Shown here: positions 18,085 through 28,286 of the stretch, piece after piece
Layout: every line of letters starts with the position of its first letter
How positions within the stretch are numbered: position 1 is the first letter of the stretch
Source: Chloroflexi bacterium TSY
Lineage (GTDB): Bacteria; Chloroflexota; Anaerolineae; Caldilineales; Caldilineaceae
NCBI GenBank assembly: GCA_019217005.1
Contig: JAHBNG010000018.1
Span: forward strand, 1-64,000
Length of the DNA: 64,000 nt
Reading direction: 5' to 3'
Notes under the pieces: model-generated
The model's database searches: none
The model's input: only the letters and a program-made list of their open reading frames with translations
What the model was told of the DNA's origin: nothing
Translations under genes and position numbers: made by a program

Positions 18085-19227
18085 ATGGAACGAACAATTT
18101 TTGAAGACGAGCACATCATGTTTCGCGATGCTGTGCGCAAGTTTATCGAGAAAGAGGCTGTCCCCTATCATGAGGCATGGGAAAAAGAGGGCATCGTCTC
18201 GCGTGAATTTTGGCTCAAGGCAGGCCAAATGGGGTTACTGGGAATGGATGTGCCTGAAGAATTTGGTGGGGGTGGCGCGCCTGACTATCGCTACAACGCA
18301 ATCATTCAAGAGGAACTGGCCTATGTGGGTGTTCACGGACCAAGTTTGGCTGTTCACAATGATATTGTCATTCCCTACATTTTGCATTATGCCACTGACG
18401 AGCAGAAGGCGCGTTGGCTACCCAAGATTTGCTCCGGTGAGTGTGTGACAGCGATTGGTATGACCGAACCCAACACGGGCAGTGATTTGGCTAGCGTACG
18501 TACAACGGCTATCCGCAAAGGAGATCACTATCTGGTTAACGGTCAGAAAACCTTCATCTCCAACGGCATTATCAATGATCTGGTGATTGTGGTTGCAAAG
18601 ACCAATCCTGATGAACGTCACAAGGGGATCAGTCTTCTGGCGATTGAAAGTGGGATGGCGGGTTATGAGCGGGGACGAAATTTAGAAAAAATGGGGTTGA
18701 AGGCGCAGGATACAGCAGAGCTCTACTTCAACAATGTTGAAGTGCCAGTGGAGAACCTATTGGGTGAAGAGGGAAAAGGTTTTATCTACCTAATGGAACA
18801 GTTGCCTCAAGAGCGGATGGCGATTGCCGTTTGGGCCGTGGCTGCCTGTCAAGCTGCATTGAAGATGACCATACAATACTGTCAGGAGCGGACAGCATTT
18901 GGGCAGCCAATTGGCAAGTTTCAAAATTCACGTTTTATGTTGGCAGAGATGAAAACAGAGACAGAAATTGCCCAGGTCTTTCTGGATCGCTGTATCCAAG
19001 AGCTCAACCAAAACAATTTGACAGCTGAAGAAGCGGCCATGGCCAAATGGTGGACGACCGAATTGCAGAAGAAGATCATCGATCAATGTGTTCAGCTCCA
19101 CGGCGGTTATGGTTATATGATGGAGTATCCAATCGCCAAGTTCTATTTAGATGCACGAGTTCAGACAATTTATGGCGGCACAACGGAGATTATGAAGGAT
19201 CTGATTGGGCGCAAAATGGGATTCTAG
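18085..19227 (+). CDS. Acyl-CoA dehydrogenase
   Basis: A 380-residue FAD-dependent alpha,beta-desaturase of acyl-CoA thioesters. It shows the all-alpha N-terminal domain, the middle domain with the signature AIGMTEPNTGSDLASVRTTA (flavin and substrate contacts) and GQKTFISNG, and the C-terminal helical domain with QERTAFGQPIGKFQ and QLHGGYGYMMEYPIAKFYLDARVQTIYGGTTEIM. The catalytic base of this branch is expected within that last block (YGGTTEI). AGAGGAGACTAACGT precedes the ATG. It is followed after 14 bases by two SCP2 genes, so it is probably operonic with them. Confidence 0.93.
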   Translation: MERTIFEDEHIMFRDAVRKFIEKEAVPYHEAWEKEGIVSREFWLKAGQMGLLGMDVPEEFGGGGAPDYRYNAIIQEELAYVGVHGPSLAVHNDIVIPYILHYATDEQKARWLPKICSGECVTAIGMTEPNTGSDLASVRTTAIRKGDHYLVNGQKTFISNGIINDLVIVVAKTNPDERHKGISLLAIESGMAGYERGRNLEKMGLKAQDTAELYFNNVEVPVENLLGEEGKGFIYLMEQLPQERMAIAVWAVAACQAALKMTIQYCQERTAFGQPIGKFQNSRFMLAEMKTETEIAQVFLDRCIQELNQNNLTAEEAAMAKWWTTELQKKIIDQCVQLHGGYGYMMEYPIAKFYLDARVQTIYGGTTEIMKDLIGRKMGF

Positions 19228-19241
19228 GGAAGGAATAAATC

Positions 19242-19571
19242 ATGAGCAATGAAATAACACCGGCCATTATATTTCAAAATATTGCAAAGCGCATTGCCAA
19301 AAATGCAAGTTTGGGTGATATCAATGCTGTTTTTCAGTTTAATCTAACTGGCGATAATGGGGGGACATGGGCTGTGGATCTGAAGTCGGATCCTCCGAAT
19401 GTAAGTGATGGAGAGGCGGATGCAGCTAATTGCACCATCTCGATGACAGATGAGGATTTTGTGGCCTTAGCCACTGGCTCATTGAATGCCACAAGTGCCT
19501 TTATGCAAGGGAAGGTCAAAGTTGAAGGCAATATGATGCTGGCCATGAAACTCCAGAAGTTGATGGGGTAA
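19242..19571 (+). CDS. SCP2 sterol-binding domain protein (first)
   Basis: A 109-residue single SCP2 domain: AVFQFNLTGDNGGTWAVDLKSDPP, then DAANCTISMTDEDFVALATGSLNATSAFMQGKVKVEGNMMLAMKLQKLMG. SCP2 folds bind acyl chains or acyl-CoA in a hydrophobic tunnel. GGGAAGGAATAAATC lies before the ATG. Next to acyl-CoA dehydrogenase, it probably presents or stores lipid substrates (inference). Confidence 0.85.
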   Translation: MSNEITPAIIFQNIAKRIAKNASLGDINAVFQFNLTGDNGGTWAVDLKSDPPNVSDGEADAANCTISMTDEDFVALATGSLNATSAFMQGKVKVEGNMMLAMKLQKLMG

Positions 19572-19576
19572 ATTAG

Positions 19577-19912
19577 ATGTCTGAACACTCTATTGTCTCA
19601 ACGATTATTCATAAAATTCAAGATCAAATTGTCCAAGGCTCTGATTTTCTGGATGTGGATGGCGTTTTGCAACTCAATATTACCGGAGATCCAGGCGGAA
19701 GTATTGTCATCGACCTAACCGAGCTAGAAGGACGGATATACGAAGGCCAGATAGAAGATGCCGATTGCATGATCTCGATTATGGGAGAAGACTATCTATC
19801 GATGCAGTCTGGTGCCGTCAGCGTCCGCGAAGCGTTTATGGCGGGCAAGATCAAAATCGAGGGTGATGTCTCGGTTGGGGCCGTGATGCGTGGGTTGTTT
19901 AGTACACAATGA
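19577..19912 (+). CDS. SCP2 sterol-binding domain protein (second)
   Basis: A 111-residue paralogue of the preceding gene: VLQLNITGDPGGSIVIDLTE, then DADCMISIMGEDYLSMQSGAVSVREAFMAGKIKIEGDVSVGAVMRGL. It starts five bases after the previous stop, and its own stop overlaps the start of the MBL gene by four bases. The tandem arrangement suggests duplication with later divergence; the pair could form a heterodimer. Confidence 0.83.
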   Translation: MSEHSIVSTIIHKIQDQIVQGSDFLDVDGVLQLNITGDPGGSIVIDLTELEGRIYEGQIEDADCMISIMGEDYLSMQSGAVSVREAFMAGKIKIEGDVSVGAVMRGLFSTQ

Positions 19913-20910
19913 AGAGACATACTTTTTCGGCTCCTCAACTTGTTGCTGATCATATCTATCAAATCTGTCTTCCATTGCCGTTTCGGCTCAATCATGTCAA
20001 TTGTTATTTGTTGCGCGATGATGACGGCTGGACAGTGGTTGATACGGGTCTCCATACGAATGAGAACGAAGCGGCTTGGCAGGCTTCCATGGAACAACTT
20101 TCCATTCAGCCCTGGGATATCCGACAGATTGTCTTGACTCATATGCACCCCGATCATTTCGGGATGGCTGGCTGGTTTCAAGCGTTGACTGGACAACCCA
20201 TCTGGCTTTCGTCTCATTCAGCTGAGTTGGTTGACCTAATTTGGATCAATCACGCATGGAATCCCGTCTCCATGATTCGCTGGTGGGATGCTTGCGGCGT
20301 GCCTCGTTCTGTCAGCAGCGATGCGGCAGAGCAGAGCAGTCGCCTCCGCCAGCGAACTTTACCCCATCCAACAGAGTTACGCACCATTGAACCTGGTTCC
20401 TCGATGACAATGGGGGGACGTCAGTTTCGTACCATTCATGCACCAGGCCATGAAGATGGGCAATTACTCTTCTATGATGAAGCGGCGCGCTTACTCTTGA
20501 GTGGGGATCAGGTGCTGATGCGCATTACGCCCAACATTGGACGTTGGCCTGACACTGCTGCCAAGCCATTGGCACGCTATCTTGATTCGCTCGCTCAAAT
20601 AGAACGTATAGATGTTCAATTGGCGTTGCCCGGTCATGGAGCGCTGATCACTGAGTGGGCAACACGAGTGGTCGAACTCCAGGAACACCATGCAGAGCGA
20701 CTGGATCTCATGGCGCAAGCTGTCCAAGGCAACGGATCCAATGGCGCAACGGTTTACGATGTAGCAGACACTATTTTCAATGTTGCAGAGCTGACCACTC
20801 ATGAAGTACGTTTTGCTGTTGCGGAGACGTTAGCTCATCTCGAGTATCTTGTTACGCAAGGGAGGATATCTCAAGTAGGGGGAGCTATATTCCGCTATTA
20901 TGGTGTGTAA
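19909..20910 (+). CDS. MBL-fold metallohydrolase
   Basis: A 333-residue metallo-beta-lactamase fold protein. The metal site HxHxDH is LTHMHPDHFGMAGW (~80-93), with a further His in TIHAPGHEDGQLLFYD (~175), Asp in LLLSGDQVLM (~200) and a late His in LALPGHG (~242). The C-terminal helical domain (~265-333) resembles the winged-helix tail of LACTB2/RBBP9-like hydrolases. Thioesterase or lactonase chemistry is possible. ATGA overlap with the SCP2 gene shows coupling. Confidence 0.85.
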   Translation: MKRHTFSAPQLVADHIYQICLPLPFRLNHVNCYLLRDDDGWTVVDTGLHTNENEAAWQASMEQLSIQPWDIRQIVLTHMHPDHFGMAGWFQALTGQPIWLSSHSAELVDLIWINHAWNPVSMIRWWDACGVPRSVSSDAAEQSSRLRQRTLPHPTELRTIEPGSSMTMGGRQFRTIHAPGHEDGQLLFYDEAARLLLSGDQVLMRITPNIGRWPDTAAKPLARYLDSLAQIERIDVQLALPGHGALITEWATRVVELQEHHAERLDLMAQAVQGNGSNGATVYDVADTIFNVAELTTHEVRFAVAETLAHLEYLVTQGRISQVGGAIFRYYGV

Positions 20911-20923
20911 GCTAGGTTTTAAT

Positions 20924-21079
20924 GGGGGTGGTTCAGAATTAGGTTTACACTTTTGATACATAGATAAAAATCTATATGAGGTCATTTTCTGCCTGAGCAT
21001 GGCTCAAAGTAGAAAATATAAACATCTTTTCTCTTTGCAAAAATGTAAACCTAATTGTCCGCCTAAAATGAACCACCCC
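20924..21079. mobile_element. 156-bp MITE, GGGGTGGTTCA ends, 7-bp target duplication (copy 1)
   Basis: Inverted ends GGGGTGGTTCA...TTAGGTTTACA and complement, flanked on both sides by TTTTAAT. Copies of exactly the same length lie at 36484-36639 and 37830-37985, flanked by ATAATGA and GACAGCT. A degenerate end fragment follows at about 21097-21120. Confidence 0.88.
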
Positions 21080-21138
21080 TTTTAATGGTACAAAAAAGTG
21101 GGACGGTTCAGAATTAGGTTGACAAACTCGCGGCGTGA

Positions 21139-23226
21139 GCATTCTCTATTACACGCAGTAGGCCAAAAAAGGGGTAAAATAGCCCTAGGAGGCCAAAATG
21201 AACCAAGAATTTAGCGCCGCAGTAACAGGATTCTGTGCCCATGTGAGAATGCTTTCTCCGCAAAGCGAAACTGTAAAACATTACGAAAGTGACCTAAATC
21301 AATTTGGCCAGGTGATAGAAAAAAGGCCAAGAGAGATAGGTCGCCAAGAGATAACGACGTTTGTAACGGCGCAACTCGAAGCGGGGATGAGCAGTGCGAC
21401 GGTCAATCGCAGAGTGGCAACGTTGAGCCGATTTTCGACTACTTGGCGGATGAGGCAGAAGACGAAAGCTGGTCAAACTCGGTGGTGTGGCGTCTACACC
21501 GACTGGATACAGGTTGCCATCTTCCCAGAGATATAGCGGAACGCATCGTCCGCCAGTTATGGGGGAGCGTGAGTCAAGGTCAGATAAGAGACCAAGTGAT
21601 GTTGGCCTTGATGCTCGACGTTGGCCTGCGGGTGGGCGAAGTGTCGAAACTAGAGATGGGCGATATTGAAGCTGCCATAAATCCGGACGAACTGTGGTCA
21701 CTGCGCGTACGCGGCAAAGGGAACAAAGAGCGTCGAGTCTGGTTGACGCCAGAAACCACAGCGCTGTTGGTGAGCTATATGGATGAGCGTCCTGATGCAG
21801 TCGATAGCCATCTGTTTCTGACTCGTCGTCACAAAGGCATCAGTGTCCGCGGAATCCAGGAGCGCCTCGATTATTACCGTCAGCAAGCCGGACTCTCCGA
21901 GAACGAGGTCTCCTGTCATCGCCTGCGCCATACCTTCGCCAGACGAATGGCAGAGTCGCGTATGCCACTGCCTAGTCTCTCTCATTGGTTGGGTCACAGT
22001 CAATTGAAAACGACCCAGATTTACATCGATGGTGCCAATCCTGATATGCGAGCCGACTATGAAGCTGCTATGGAGCAGTTGTCTCGCCAAGCCGCATGCT
22101 CGGATATTGAAGGAACGACATCTGCAATAGAGACAGAGAATACTGTGCCTTCTGAACATCGCACAGTGGAGCCAGCTGTTGGCATCTGTTTGTCCGCTGA
22201 TGAGATCCGTCAACGTCTCACCTCATTGCCGCTCTGGCTTCATCAACCCATCATCTCATTACTTCTCCACCAGCAATTACGCTGGAAAGCCCTCTATCGG
22301 CGGGAACGAGCCCTTCAGTGGCTTGGCGAACTCCAACGCGGTTGGCAATGGATGCTCGACCAGCGCATGCTCTCCAGCTTATCCGAACTAAGACGGCGCG
22401 ATCTCCAAGACTACATCACCCACCTATGTGACTTAGAGTATTCCGTCCATACCATCAATCATTTTATTTGTACCCTCAAGAGTTTTCTGCATTTTGCTGA
22501 AGAATGTGGCCAGTCGATCGCTCCGGCTTTATATCGCATTCAACGTCTCAAACGACCCACTACCTTACCTCGTCCGTTGCGCCAGCATGAATTTGCTCAA
22601 CTTGAACAGTTCGTCTTAAACTCAACGGCTCAGAGCCTTTCTCCTTCCGACCTCCTTGACCGTGCTTGGTTTCTTATTCTGGTTGATGCTGGGCTACGTA
22701 TGGGCGAAGTGCAAGCTCTGCTCGTTCGAGATGCCAAATCCCATCGTGACCGTCGGTTGCCTGTTACCCAACGCACTGCTCTTGCCATCGATGCCCATCT
22801 GCAACATCGCACCGATGACCTGGCTACTCATTCCCCGCTTTTACTACGCGATGGCTTACCTCTTCGAGCCAATTATGTGCGCAACCATCTTCATGCCTTT
22901 GCCGCCCAAGCTAACTTAGAGGGCGTCACTCCTCATCGCTTGCGCCATACCTTTGCCACCCGTTTGCTCAACAGTGGCCTTATGCCCATCACTACCTTGC
23001 AGAAACTCATGGGGCACACTCATATCGATACCACCATGCTTTATGCACAGCTCTACGATGAAACCATTCAGCAGCATTATTTAGCCGCTATGGCTTCACA
23101 TTCTGTTTACGCTATCCCTGAACCTGACCCCGCTATTTGGGGTCCCACTTTGGAGAATGCCTTTGAATCAACTTTTCAACAGCAACCACTTTAACTTTTA
23201 TGTCTACTGCGTGTAATAGAGAACGC
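21139..23226 (+). mobile_element. Tyrosine-recombinase transposon with 13-bp inverted ends
   Basis: The left end reads GCAT-TCTCTA-TTACACGCAGTAG (21139-21161) and the right end CTACTGCGTGTAA-TAGAGA-ACGC (23204-23226). These are the same terminal repeats, spacers and arms as on the ~154-bp miniature elements at 1858, 23248 and 34994. The only gene inside is a double-domain tyrosine recombinase. The 6-bp spacer between host arm and element end behaves like the overlap region of a tyrosine recombinase site. The element sits between the MBL gene and a miniature copy 21 bp away. Confidence 0.75.
21198..23194 (+). pseudogene. Fused double tyrosine recombinase, one apparent frameshift
   Basis: The N-terminal SAM-like core-binding domain (from 21198, behind AGGAGG) is in one frame to about 21434. 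The remainder continues after a -1 shift in a short T run and is open to 23194, giving about 665 residues. Catalytic domain 1 has GLRVGEVSKLEMGD (Arg), RGKGNKERRVWL (Lys), HRLRHTFARRM (His-x-x-Arg) and LGHSQLKTTQIYI (His, Tyr). A second core-binding domain (RDLQDYITHLCD ... TLKSFLHFAEE) and catalytic domain 2 follow: DAGLRMGEV, HRLRHTFATRL and MGHTHIDTTMLYA. Both active sites look complete, although the lysine of domain 2 is unclear. The shift may be an assembly indel, decay or recoding. Two recombinases in one chain are unusual. Confidence 0.75.
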
Positions 23227-23247
23227 CGGTCACAGTCGAGTAACGCC

Positions 23248-23401
23248 GCATTAGAGATTACACGCAGTAGGATTTCTCAGAGGTAGAGCGTTCAAATGGC
23301 GAAAAAAGACGCAGTAGAGAATCTCGGACCATTTGGCCCGCTCGAGTCTGTTTTGACTGAGAAGTGCAGGATTATGTCTACTGCGTGTAATAGAGAACGC
23401 C
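23248..23401. mobile_element. 154-bp miniature element, TTACACGCAGTAG ends (copy C)
   Basis: Left GCAT-TAGAGA-TTACACGCAGTAG, right CTACTGCGTGTAA-TAGAGA-ACGC. The interior is almost identical to copies A and D and unrelated to the recombinase gene. It lies 21 bp downstream of the recombinase element. Its left spacer is in the opposite orientation to that of copies A and B. Confidence 0.8.
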
Positions 23402-23437
23402 TCCTCCTCGGTTGTATGTCCCGTTTGTGGCTACTGA

Positions 23438-23494
23438 TAAAAAGTGTGCAAATACGCGATCAAACTGTCAAATTATCAGTGAATTGCACACTTT
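23438..23494. repeat. Inverted repeat AAAGTGTGCAA
   Basis: AAAGTGTGCAAAT and GAATTGCACACTTT form an imperfect 11-13 bp stem around about 30 bases, in the gap between the miniature element and the first GH-like gene. Similar in style to R1 but not clearly the same family. Confidence 0.45.
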
Positions 23495-23609
23495 CGTTTG
23501 ATGAACGTCTAAATTTATGAACGAGTGGGGTATATTGATGGCTGAGAGGTGAAGAATTGATGGAATTGGCATTGCAAGAGAACATCTCTATCGCTATTCG
23601 TATTCAAAA

Positions 23610-25286
23610 TCACCGACTCCCCCGCCGACTGGGATCTGGATCATATGGACAATAGAGGTTGAACTGCACTTCATTGAAATAGTCGCAGAGGACGATATAG
23701 GCCGCGCGGAAACGGTTGTCGTTGGGGCTGGGGTCCATGATGGCCCACCAAAATTGCTCTTCGTCTTGTGGGTTGCCGTCAAGCCAATCGACATTGGGCA
23801 TGGTGAGCAGACTCATTAGCCCGATCCAGGGCCAGTTTGCCGCGGCGTATTGATAGGAGCGCTTCAGGTAGTCCGCTTGGACAAACTGGTCGATTCCGGC
23901 ATCGGCACCGTGCCATTTATAACTCGCATTGACGGAATCGTATGTCCAGCCAAACTCCAGCAGCACAATCTTTTTACCCCCATCGCCATATCTCTCCATG
24001 ATGCGGCGGATATCTTCCACGTGGCGGAAGGCGAAAAAACGTTCGCCGCCATAGGGCACTTTATTGGCCGCTGCTTCGCTTGGATCGAGCTCTGGCGGCG
24101 CAGCAAATCCCGCGCCATGCACACCCAACATATCGAAATAACCGTTGCTGCTGCCACCCATGGCCTGATACATCTGGTCGTAGAAGACGTCATCCGGCAT
24201 GGCAATCTCGTTGTTGGTCCCGGTCGGTGCCATTCCTGCATTGATTACGATGGCATTGGGGTTCCCTCGCTTGACGGCGGCGTAGGCTTTGCGCAAAAAC
24301 TCTGCATATTGGGCCGGATTCGGACGTTGATCGCCCCACTCGCGCGCCAAATTAGGTTCATTCCAGATCTGATAGGCTTGAATACAGCCCTGCGAACCAC
24401 CAGAGCAGTTGTAGCGGCGGGCCACTTCAAAGAGGAAGTTGGCAAATAGATCTCCGTTGCCAGGTGGTGGTCCCGGCCAGAAATTACGTTTTTCCGGGTC
24501 GCTGCTGACCCGAGCGAGGAGTTTGAGTTCACGACTGTTGACCTGACGCACCACTCGATCCGCGATTGCCCAATCAAATTGACCTGGACCAGCCCCCTCG
24601 ATGGTCTCCCAAGCAAATGTCTGCTTGACCCAGTTAAATCCACCATCTTTCATCAGACCCAAATCACGGTCTGCCACCTCAGACCGCCACCAGAGAAAGG
24701 CCTGAGCACCAAAATCAGGAGTTCTCATTGTGGCTGGTAGATATCCCCCAATCGGGGCTGTGGGTGCAGTTGTCTGGTCCGATGGCTGGGTTGGCTGAGT
24801 TCCGGTCGAACCTGTGCCCGTACTTGCTGTTTCGCCCGGTGCAGCGAGATATTGAGCCGACGACCAACCCAGCGGCTGCCCATTTTCAGCCAGTTGCAGC
24901 CAGTCCCCTGCATCGGTACGCCCAACAACAGTAAACTGTTCCCCTTGGCGCACCTCACGTACAATCGTCGCACCAGTATTTGGCTCGCTCCGTACGTTTA
25001 GGATTGTGGCCGTCACCACAACAATCTCTGCATTCGTCTGCGGCTCTGCGTCTTCAGAACCTGTTTGATCATCTGAGGATGCTTCAGCATTATTGTCCGC
25101 CGGTTGTGTATCGGTCTGGGAAACCTCTTCCTGCACAGGCGTCGCCTGCTGATCAGGCTCAGGTGTATTCGTCGGCTCCGGCTGACTCTGCGCAACCGTT
25201 GCGGGCGTTTTTGTCGGTGTGGCTGTTGGTTCTGGCTCTTCACGACCGCAAGCAGAGAGTAAAATAGAGACAAAAAGAACCCCCAT
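23610..25286 (-). CDS. Lipoprotein with SH3b and GH-A glycosidase-like domain (paralogue 1)
   Basis: Surface lipoprotein: [13 protein letters not shown] supplies a lipobox, followed by a Pro/Thr/Gln-rich linker. A bacterial SH3 domain follows ([22 protein letters not shown] ... GDWLQL). The C-terminal TIM-barrel-like glycosidase has the acid/base motif [12 protein letters not shown] and the nucleophile strand [13 protein letters not shown], both glutamates expected for clan GH-A. It is the smallest of three adjacent paralogues. The frame is open further upstream to 25442, but that part overlaps a repeat. The chosen ATG leaves a signal peptide without positive charges, so the true start may be an unusual codon slightly upstream. 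Substrate is unknown, probably a cell-wall or sheath polysaccharide. Confidence 0.75.
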   Translation of the reverse strand: MGVLFVSILLSACGREEPEPTATPTKTPATVAQSQPEPTNTPEPDQQATPVQEEVSQTDTQPADNNAEASSDDQTGSEDAEPQTNAEIVVVTATILNVRSEPNTGATIVREVRQGEQFTVVGRTDAGDWLQLAENGQPLGWSSAQYLAAPGETASTGTGSTGTQPTQPSDQTTAPTAPIGGYLPATMRTPDFGAQAFLWWRSEVADRDLGLMKDGGFNWVKQTFAWETIEGAGPGQFDWAIADRVVRQVNSRELKLLARVSSDPEKRNFWPGPPPGNGDLFANFLFEVARRYNCSGGSQGCIQAYQIWNEPNLAREWGDQRPNPAQYAEFLRKAYAAVKRGNPNAIVINAGMAPTGTNNEIAMPDDVFYDQMYQAMGGSSNGYFDMLGVHGAGFAAPPELDPSEAAANKVPYGGERFFAFRHVEDIRRIMERYGDGGKKIVLLEFGWTYDSVNASYKWHGADAGIDQFVQADYLKRSYQYAAANWPWIGLMSLLTMPNVDWLDGNPQDEEQFWWAIMDPSPNDNRFRAAYIVLCDYFNEVQFNLYCPYDPDPSRRGSR

Positions 25287-25335
25287 CAGGATGGAGACTC
25301 GATATAAATGCGAATTGGAGCGGTCATTGTAACTA

Positions 25336-25415
25336 AGCTCTGTATCAAAACATCGTTTTCCTTTATCTGGTAGAGCTATAGGAAAAACCATATTTTCATC
25401 ACAACCGCAGGATAG
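25336..25415. repeat. Palindromic repeat, family R6 (short form)
   Basis: GCTCTGTATCAAAACATCG ... CTGGTAGAGCTATAGG ... TTTTCATCACAACCGCAGGATAG. The outer parts match the longer repeat at 41217-41476, which has an extra ~180 bp inside. It lies just upstream of the first GH-like gene. Confidence 0.55.
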
Positions 25416-25632
25416 AAGAGACCATTTCAAATTTAAGTACACGACATTGCCCTTTTATCTTAGATCCAGCTTGTCTCTTAGTTATATTGTTATACTTGAT
25501 TATATTGTCATAAAAGTCTATCGATTCGTCCAAAAAAGACGACGACAGATTATAGACAAGAGTGGATTGGCTAGTTCGCCAACGAAATTGGCTCCGTTTG
25601 TGCAAAAAATGCGCTGAATATCGATAAACCTC

Positions 25633-28209
25633 CTACTTCGCCATCCCACGCAATGCTTCATAGACCGGCAGCGGTGAATAGTCATTGCGCACGATGCCCC
25701 ATTGGGCCTTCTCTGTTCCATCTGCTACGACCCGAAAATTCAGGTTCCAGAGAAATGCTGGGCCGACCCAACCCCAATTCCGCATCATCTGAAAAGCTTC
25801 CACAGTCCAGGCAGCTTGTTCACCAAAATCATTGTCGTTGGCGTACGCATAGCGTGGATCGTAGGCTCCCCCCGCTGCCCAGCCAAATTCTGTCAGCCAG
25901 AGACGCTTGTTGGTATCTCCATAGACAATCATAATGTTGCGATAACCCTCCATCGTGCTGCGAAAACTCCACGAGTGGTGGGGCGTGTCACAAGCACCGT
26001 TGAAGAAGTTTCCCGTATTTTGGATCACCTCACATGCAGTTTCGTGACGTACGCTGGGCGGAACATTGTAACCACTCGGGTGGACACCAACGCCATCAGC
26101 ATAGTTTGCCAGACCATTCTGGTACATCCCTTCCAGATATGCAAAATCGTCCATGGCAAAATTGCCATTCGATCCAGCTGGCGTCGGTGCTCCACTAATC
26201 ACAAGCATAGATGGGCAGGCTGCTTTGATGCTGCCATAGGCAGCCCGTAATAGATTCATATACTCAGCCGGGTTGAGCGGTTTGTTGCCCCATTCGTAGT
26301 GCAAGTTCTGCTCATTCCAGACTTCAACTGCCCGTAGGGCGGTTCCACAAAAATCGCCCGCCAGACGTCCAACAAAATTGGCATAAGTTTGCGGATCAGC
26401 CGGTGGTCCACCCACATTGGGGTCAAAGCCCCCTTCGCGCGCCCATTCGGGTGAGTTGACAACGCTAAAGAGAACGCTAATGCCTCGTGCACCGGCTGCA
26501 TCCACGATTCGACGCAGTTCACTAAAATCGAGTGCCCCAGGTTGACCTTCGAAGACGTACCACTCAACCTGCTGCTTGATCCAGTTAAATCCTAAATCGC
26601 TCGTAGCGTTCAGTGCTTGATCGATCCCTCCACCCAACATGTGGGCCTGCACGCCATAACCAAAGAACCCAGCGCCAGAAGGTGGAGGCGCATTGACAGG
26701 CACAACCGCCAAAGATGGTTCAGGTGTTGGAGGTGGCGGAGGAGGCTCCGGAATATCATCGTCGCTCAATCGTTTGATTGTATTGATCGGTCCGAGTGCC
26801 TCAACGAGCGGCGCATAGAGCCAAGCAGGTTCATCGAGTTCTTTCACATGCACCTGATACCAATCCCCTTGCGGATTGAGACCCAGGATTTCATATTGTG
26901 AACCAGAAGGTGCGACGGAGACAATTCCATAATTTGTTCCGGGGCCAGCACGTACATTCATGTTGGCCGGTTGAGTTACAGCTGTGGGCGTATCGAATAC
27001 CACAGTAACAGTCGTCTGCAGTGATTCAGTAATTAGTATAGTATTTGACAGGGCTATAGTATCTGATACTGATATTGCATCCGAAATTGCTAGAGTGTCC
27101 GAGATTGCTATGGTGCCCGAAATTGATACACTTTCTGATATGAGAGCATTGTCTATGATCGCTACGCCATCCGAGAACGGTGCCGTACCTGAAATTTGCT
27201 CTGTTTCAACCAGATCCTGGGTTGGAGAAATAGTCTCTTGAGAAGAGATATCGGTAGTAGCGATTACCGCAGTGGTTGTCGTGGTCGTCGGTTCGTTGGT
27301 TGTCTCTGGTTTGACCTTTGTTGTACCAAGTTTCCCGCTTTCACGGAGCATACCGATGGTGAGAGTCGTGCTCACTGCCGTCGTAACAGATGGTGTGATT
27401 GGAGTGGATGGTTCGACGGTTGACGATGGATCACTTGACGTTATGGTCGAGCTTGCCTCGATATCAGCCTTCGAAGCATCCTCTGTTCCGGAAGCCTCGT
27501 TTGGATTGCTGTTCGTCCCATCAAACTCGGTTGGATCATCACTCTCATTGTCTACATCTGTTTCCGTAATCTCGATCTCCTCAATGGGTTCCGTAAACTG
27601 GGCAAAGAGCCATCCAAATTCATCTTCAGAATCAAGCGCTATGCGATACCAAGCGTTATCTGGGGCAACTTCTAGCACCTGAACGACTGTACTCACTGAG
27701 ACGGAGCCAACGATCCGAAAATCGGTTCCTGGCCCACTGCGTAGATTGAGGTTACGACCATCCGTCCGTATGCGTACAGAAAATGTCTCGTCGCCCTCTG
27801 CATTCCCCTCTTCCACATTGTCTTCTGTGGCCGTCTCTGCGTCTGTTTCTGAGCTCGTACGTACATCATTATTTTGTCGTTCAACATTTTGAGATCCAGC
27901 CTCTGGCACATCATTGCTTCGATTACTTCGTCGCAAATCACCAACTGTCCGTATAGATGGGGTAGTTTCGCTGATCGTTCTACTTCCGACATCATTGCTT
28001 GCTTCACTGATCGTCTCTGTGCGGGTAAGCTCAGTTTGTACCTGAACTGTTCGAAGCTGATTCGAGGGAGGCTGATGGATTGATGGGTTGATTGCATGGG
28101 CAGCGGGACTGAGGGGTGCCATCATCACCCAGCCACAAAGCAGGAATGTCAAGCTAATCGCAAGCGCGAAAAGAGGATGTTTTAGACGTTGAACTTCGGT
28201 ATTCATCAT
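25633..28209 (-). CDS. Secreted protein with two SH3b domains and GH-A domain (paralogue 2)
   Basis: 858 residues. A Sec signal peptide ([17 protein letters not shown] ... AHA) is followed by a Ser/Thr-rich region and a first SH3b domain (~155-215, [17 protein letters not shown]). A long Thr/Ser linker contains a periodic run of the kind [18 protein letters not shown], then comes a second SH3b ([16 protein letters not shown]) and a proline hinge ([12 protein letters not shown]). The C-terminal glycosidase-like barrel (~530-858) has [13 protein letters not shown] and [13 protein letters not shown] carrying the two expected catalytic glutamates. Its last 320 residues are highly similar to the neighbouring 1112-residue paralogue. 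Confidence 0.8.
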   Translation of the reverse strand: MMNTEVQRLKHPLFALAISLTFLLCGWVMMAPLSPAAHAINPSIHQPPSNQLRTVQVQTELTRTETISEASNDVGSRTISETTPSIRTVGDLRRSNRSNDVPEAGSQNVERQNNDVRTSSETDAETATEDNVEEGNAEGDETFSVRIRTDGRNLNLRSGPGTDFRIVGSVSVSTVVQVLEVAPDNAWYRIALDSEDEFGWLFAQFTEPIEEIEITETDVDNESDDPTEFDGTNSNPNEASGTEDASKADIEASSTITSSDPSSTVEPSTPITPSVTTAVSTTLTIGMLRESGKLGTTKVKPETTNEPTTTTTTAVIATTDISSQETISPTQDLVETEQISGTAPFSDGVAIIDNALISESVSISGTIAISDTLAISDAISVSDTIALSNTILITESLQTTVTVVFDTPTAVTQPANMNVRAGPGTNYGIVSVAPSGSQYEILGLNPQGDWYQVHVKELDEPAWLYAPLVEALGPINTIKRLSDDDIPEPPPPPPTPEPSLAVVPVNAPPPSGAGFFGYGVQAHMLGGGIDQALNATSDLGFNWIKQQVEWYVFEGQPGALDFSELRRIVDAAGARGISVLFSVVNSPEWAREGGFDPNVGGPPADPQTYANFVGRLAGDFCGTALRAVEVWNEQNLHYEWGNKPLNPAEYMNLLRAAYGSIKAACPSMLVISGAPTPAGSNGNFAMDDFAYLEGMYQNGLANYADGVGVHPSGYNVPPSVRHETACEVIQNTGNFFNGACDTPHHSWSFRSTMEGYRNIMIVYGDTNKRLWLTEFGWAAGGAYDPRYAYANDNDFGEQAAWTVEAFQMMRNWGWVGPAFLWNLNFRVVADGTEKAQWGIVRNDYSPLPVYEALRGMAK

Positions 28210-28286
28210 GCGCTTTTAGAGTGTGTGGGTGTGGGAAAATGGGTGGGGGATTGTGCGATAGAGCTCGGAGAATAGAAATTAGAGAC

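Noticed and set aside
23850..24449. Plus-strand 199-residue open frame opposite the first GH-like gene
   Set aside because: It is antisense to the well-supported glycosidase-like barrel, with no domain of its own.
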